Of a DNA stretch of 64,000 bases, positions 62,437-64,000 are shown in pieces. Position numbers and translations under genes: made by a program. Positions within the stretch are counted from its first letter, which is position 1; every line of letters begins with the position of its first letter. The notes under the pieces are model-generated. The model worked only from the letters and a program-made list of their open reading frames with translations, had not been told where the DNA came from and ran no database searches. Location of the stretch: the NCBI GenBank assembly GCA_947053345.1, contig CAMRSM010000006.1:1-64000 (forward strand). The letters are read 5' to 3'. The DNA is from an uncultured Lachnospiraceae bacterium (GTDB lineage Bacteria; Bacillota; Clostridia; Lachnospirales; Lachnospiraceae).

Positions 62437-62859
62437 TTATCTGTGCTCGTCAACAATGATGCCTGCCAACTCCCACATCTTCTCGACCATTTCAAGCGTC
62501 TCCTCCGGCGGGATTTCCCGGATTACCTCATCCGTCTCCTTATCCATGACTTTGATGGAAATACGCCCCGTCGCCTCATGGTAGGAAAACTCGCACTTCG
62601 TGCTCGCATGTTTCTGCTTAAGACGGTTATTTGCCTGATTGACGGCATCTTTCACACGGTTCGCATTCTTTTCCGAATCCTTCCCCTGCTCCGATGTGCC
62701 ATTTCCGGTTTCGCTTCCATTCGTCACCGGAACCGGCTGGGTCTCGACCACCGGTGCCCTATCTACATTTGTCTTTACCGGCTCTGCCTTCGCCGTTCTT
62801 TCTACAGGCTGTTTTGCTGCCTCATAAGTGGCAACGGAACTGATTGCTGAAATTGCCAT
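62437..62859 (-). CDS. flaG: FlaG-family flagellar protein
   Basis: A 140-residue protein; FlaG affects filament length in other bacteria. The ATG at 62859 (MAISAISSVATYEAAKQP) follows GGGAGG. The N-terminal half is low-complexity (VTNGSETGNGTSEQGKDSEK). The C-terminal domain has KCEFSYHEATGRISIKVMDK, ETDEVIREIPPEETLEMVEK, the FlaG signature. It lies between csrA and fliD as usual in Clostridia. Confidence 0.9.
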   Translation of the reverse strand: MAISAISSVATYEAAKQPVERTAKAEPVKTNVDRAPVVETQPVPVTNGSETGNGTSEQGKDSEKNANRVKDAVNQANNRLKQKHASTKCEFSYHEATGRISIKVMDKETDEVIREIPPEETLEMVEKMWELAGIIVDEHR

Positions 62860-63008
62860 AACTGCACCTCCCTGTGATTCTGTTTTTATCATTCCAACTT
62901 CTCTGCCTTTTTCCCGTCTGGCATTTTATTTTCTGCTTATTTATCGGCGTTTTCCGCTGATTTATTTAGGGTTTTTCATATTTTTTTCGAATGTTTTTCA
63001 AATTCCGC

Positions 63009-63045
63009 CAGAAAGAAAGCCGCGGGTGCGCGGCTCTCTTTCTGC
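63009..63045 (-). terminator. Hairpin directly after csrA
   Basis: On the minus strand CAGAAAGA-AGCCGCG and CGCGGCT-TCTTTCTG pair around a short loop, starting right at the csrA stop. The T-run is weak, so it could be a partial terminator or 3' stabiliser. Confidence 0.6.
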
Positions 63046-63264
63046 TTAAAACAACTGCTCCAACACCTGCGCCGAGATTCCCTCGCCCGCCGCCTCCCGG
63101 TTTGACTGCTGTATCTGAAGGTACAGCTCCCTGCGGTAGATCGGGACACTCTTCGGCGCGTTCACACCGATCTTTACCTGATCTCCCTTGATCTCCAAAA
63201 CCGTGATCTCAATATCGTTTCCAAGCATGATGGACTCGTTTACTTTTCTTGAAAGGGCTAACAT
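63046..63264 (-). CDS. csrA: Carbon storage/translation regulator CsrA
   Basis: A 72-residue RNA-binding protein that blocks ribosome sites containing GGA motifs. In Firmicutes it represses flagellin translation and is inhibited by FliW. The core [40 protein letters not shown] and [12 protein letters not shown] is canonical. It overlaps fliW by 7 bases, the usual fliW-csrA pair. Confidence 0.97.
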   Translation of the reverse strand: MLALSRKVNESIMLGNDIEITVLEIKGDQVKIGVNAPKSVPIYRRELYLQIQQSNREAAGEGISAQVLEQLF

Positions 63265-63731
63265 GTTTTCCCCTCCTTTTCCTGCTTCGCCTTGGCAAAA
63301 CGCTCATAGACCGGGTATCTTACACTGTAGTCATGGTTTTCCGCGACTACCTGGCACCCCTTTCTCGTATCCGCATTGATCACGATCGGTGCCTTTAGGT
63401 TTGCGGTCATCTTTGTCAGATCTTTCGGCACTGTGAGCGTGACAAAGATCACTTGGTTCTCCTCGTTAAGCTCCCCGATCCCGGCAAGCAGTTCATCCTC
63501 AACGACCGGATTGTAGTCTTCCTTCACAAACAGCGGGCTGATGACAGGCAATGCCAGCTCCGGCTCATCAAGGCTCTGCAGCCAGGAGATCACCGGGCGC
63601 TCCCCGGACTCGTTATTATACAGGATCGTGTACCGCGTGCAGTTCTCAAATCCCAAAATACCGTTCTCAAATGTCAAAACCTTATCCTCGGCAAGGTCAA
63701 TCTCACCGAAATGTTTTGTTTTTACGACCAT
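63258..63731 (-). CDS. fliW: Flagellar assembly factor FliW
   Basis: A 157-residue protein that binds CsrA and flagellin and thereby couples flagellin translation to export. It has [59 protein letters not shown] and [19 protein letters not shown]. The ATG at 63731 follows GAGGAAAAG in the shared leader motif. It lies between flgL and csrA. Confidence 0.96.
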   Translation of the reverse strand: MVVKTKHFGEIDLAEDKVLTFENGILGFENCTRYTILYNNESGERPVISWLQSLDEPELALPVISPLFVKEDYNPVVEDELLAGIGELNEENQVIFVTLTVPKDLTKMTANLKAPIVINADTRKGCQVVAENHDYSVRYPVYERFAKAKQEKEGKTC

Positions 63732-63754
63732 CTTTTCCTCACATTCTGCCGTCG
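63729..63754 (-). promoter_or_regulatory. Shared leader motif at the fliW start
   Basis: The minus strand reads GGCAGAATGTGAGGAAAAG just before the ATG at 63731, one base different in the core from the fliD and secreted-protein leaders. Confidence 0.6.
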
Positions 63755-63785
63755 TAGGCCCAAAGGGAAAACCCCCGCAAAGTTT

Positions 63786-64000
63786 TTATAAAAAGTCGAG
63801 CAGCGTTGTCTGGACGGACTGTGCCGCCGCCGAAAGTGACGCGTTGTAAATTGACTGCATGGCACGGTAACGGATAACGGTATCCACCATATCGACATCC
63901 TCGTTGGATGAAAGCAGATCCTCAAAATCCGTCTGCTCATCCCCAAGCCTGCTCTCCGTCAGCTGCAGGCGCACATAGCGTGAACCGAGATCCGAAACGG
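63786..64000 (-). CDS. flgL: Flagellar hook-filament junction protein FlgL, C-terminal part
   Basis: The last 71 codons of a gene running out of the window. The sequence DLGSRYVRLQLTESRLGDEQ, FEDLLSSNEDVDMVDTVIRY and NASLSAAAQSVQTTLLDFL is the C-terminal helical D0 domain shared by FlgL and flagellins. Its place just before fliW and csrA favours FlgL. The frame is open to base 64000. Confidence 0.85.
   Translation of the reverse strand, partial: VSDLGSRYVRLQLTESRLGDEQTDFEDLLSSNEDVDMVDTVIRYRAMQSIYNASLSAAAQSVQTTLLDFL

Overview
The window looks like a chromosomal segment of a flagellated, spore-forming member of the Firmicutes, most likely Lachnospiraceae. The evidence is the mix of SpoVA-family and SigH sporulation genes, a CsrA/FliW/FliD/FliS flagellar cluster, a bacterial-type glutaminyl-tRNA synthetase, paired WYL regulators, and DUF2225, DUF6062 and DUF3810 proteins. 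Most genes are on the minus strand. The housekeeping part is fairly GC-rich. A block at about 3.5-11.4 kb and a few single genes (120-aa membrane protein, GNAT) are visibly more AT-rich.

Layout. 0-1.2 kb: a 104-bp-period repeat, then what I read as a decayed type III toxin-antitoxin (ToxN-like) remnant. 1.2-3.5 kb: two coupled WYL-domain regulators. 3.5-11.4 kb: a decayed mobile/defence island. It holds wreckage of a Tn1549/CTn-like conjugative element (relaxase C-terminus, frameshifted mobC, serine recombinase N-terminus). It also holds a broken defence operon: a PLD/SNF2-type helicase N-terminus fused by deletion to the last residues of a type III methylase (Mod), followed by an intact DUF1016 nuclease and an intact type III Res. 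Because Mod is nearly all gone, Res is an orphan here. A 17-bp sequence is repeated at both ends of the island.

11.4-22 kb: an ArsR-type regulator with two palindromic operators, an HAD phosphatase, a GntR/membrane protein/lipoprotein-hydrolase operon, and carAB with a long leader. 22-33.7 kb: a SpoIID-like/peptidoglycan-binding protein, mutY with a formate/nitrite channel, a lipoprotein, a GNAT, enolase, M32 carboxypeptidase, mscL and argH. 34-41.4 kb: DUF6062, DUF2225, glnS, an SleB-like hydrolase, DUF3810 and pepF. Upstream of pepF is a tandem array of about 112-bp units, each carrying a TATAAT box and (in two) a perfect inverted repeat. 41.9-46 kb: tRNA-Thr, then sigH-rlmB-mrnC-ispF, then tRNA-Met and tRNA-Val. 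46-50.1 kb: a solute-binding-domain membrane protein, a transglutaminase-like protein and a lysine-rich protein. 50.2-52.3 kb: nucleoside salvage operon deoD-deoC-cdd.

52.3-57.7 kb: sporulation genes spoVAA-AB-AC and spoVAF, with a MATE exporter on the opposite strand where spoVAD/spoVAE would be expected. 57.9-64 kb: a large secreted protein and the flagellar filament-cap/regulation genes (flgL end, fliW, csrA, flaG, fliD, fliS, a FliT-like gene). Several genes in this last block share an almost identical leader just before the start codon, a candidate shared translational control element.
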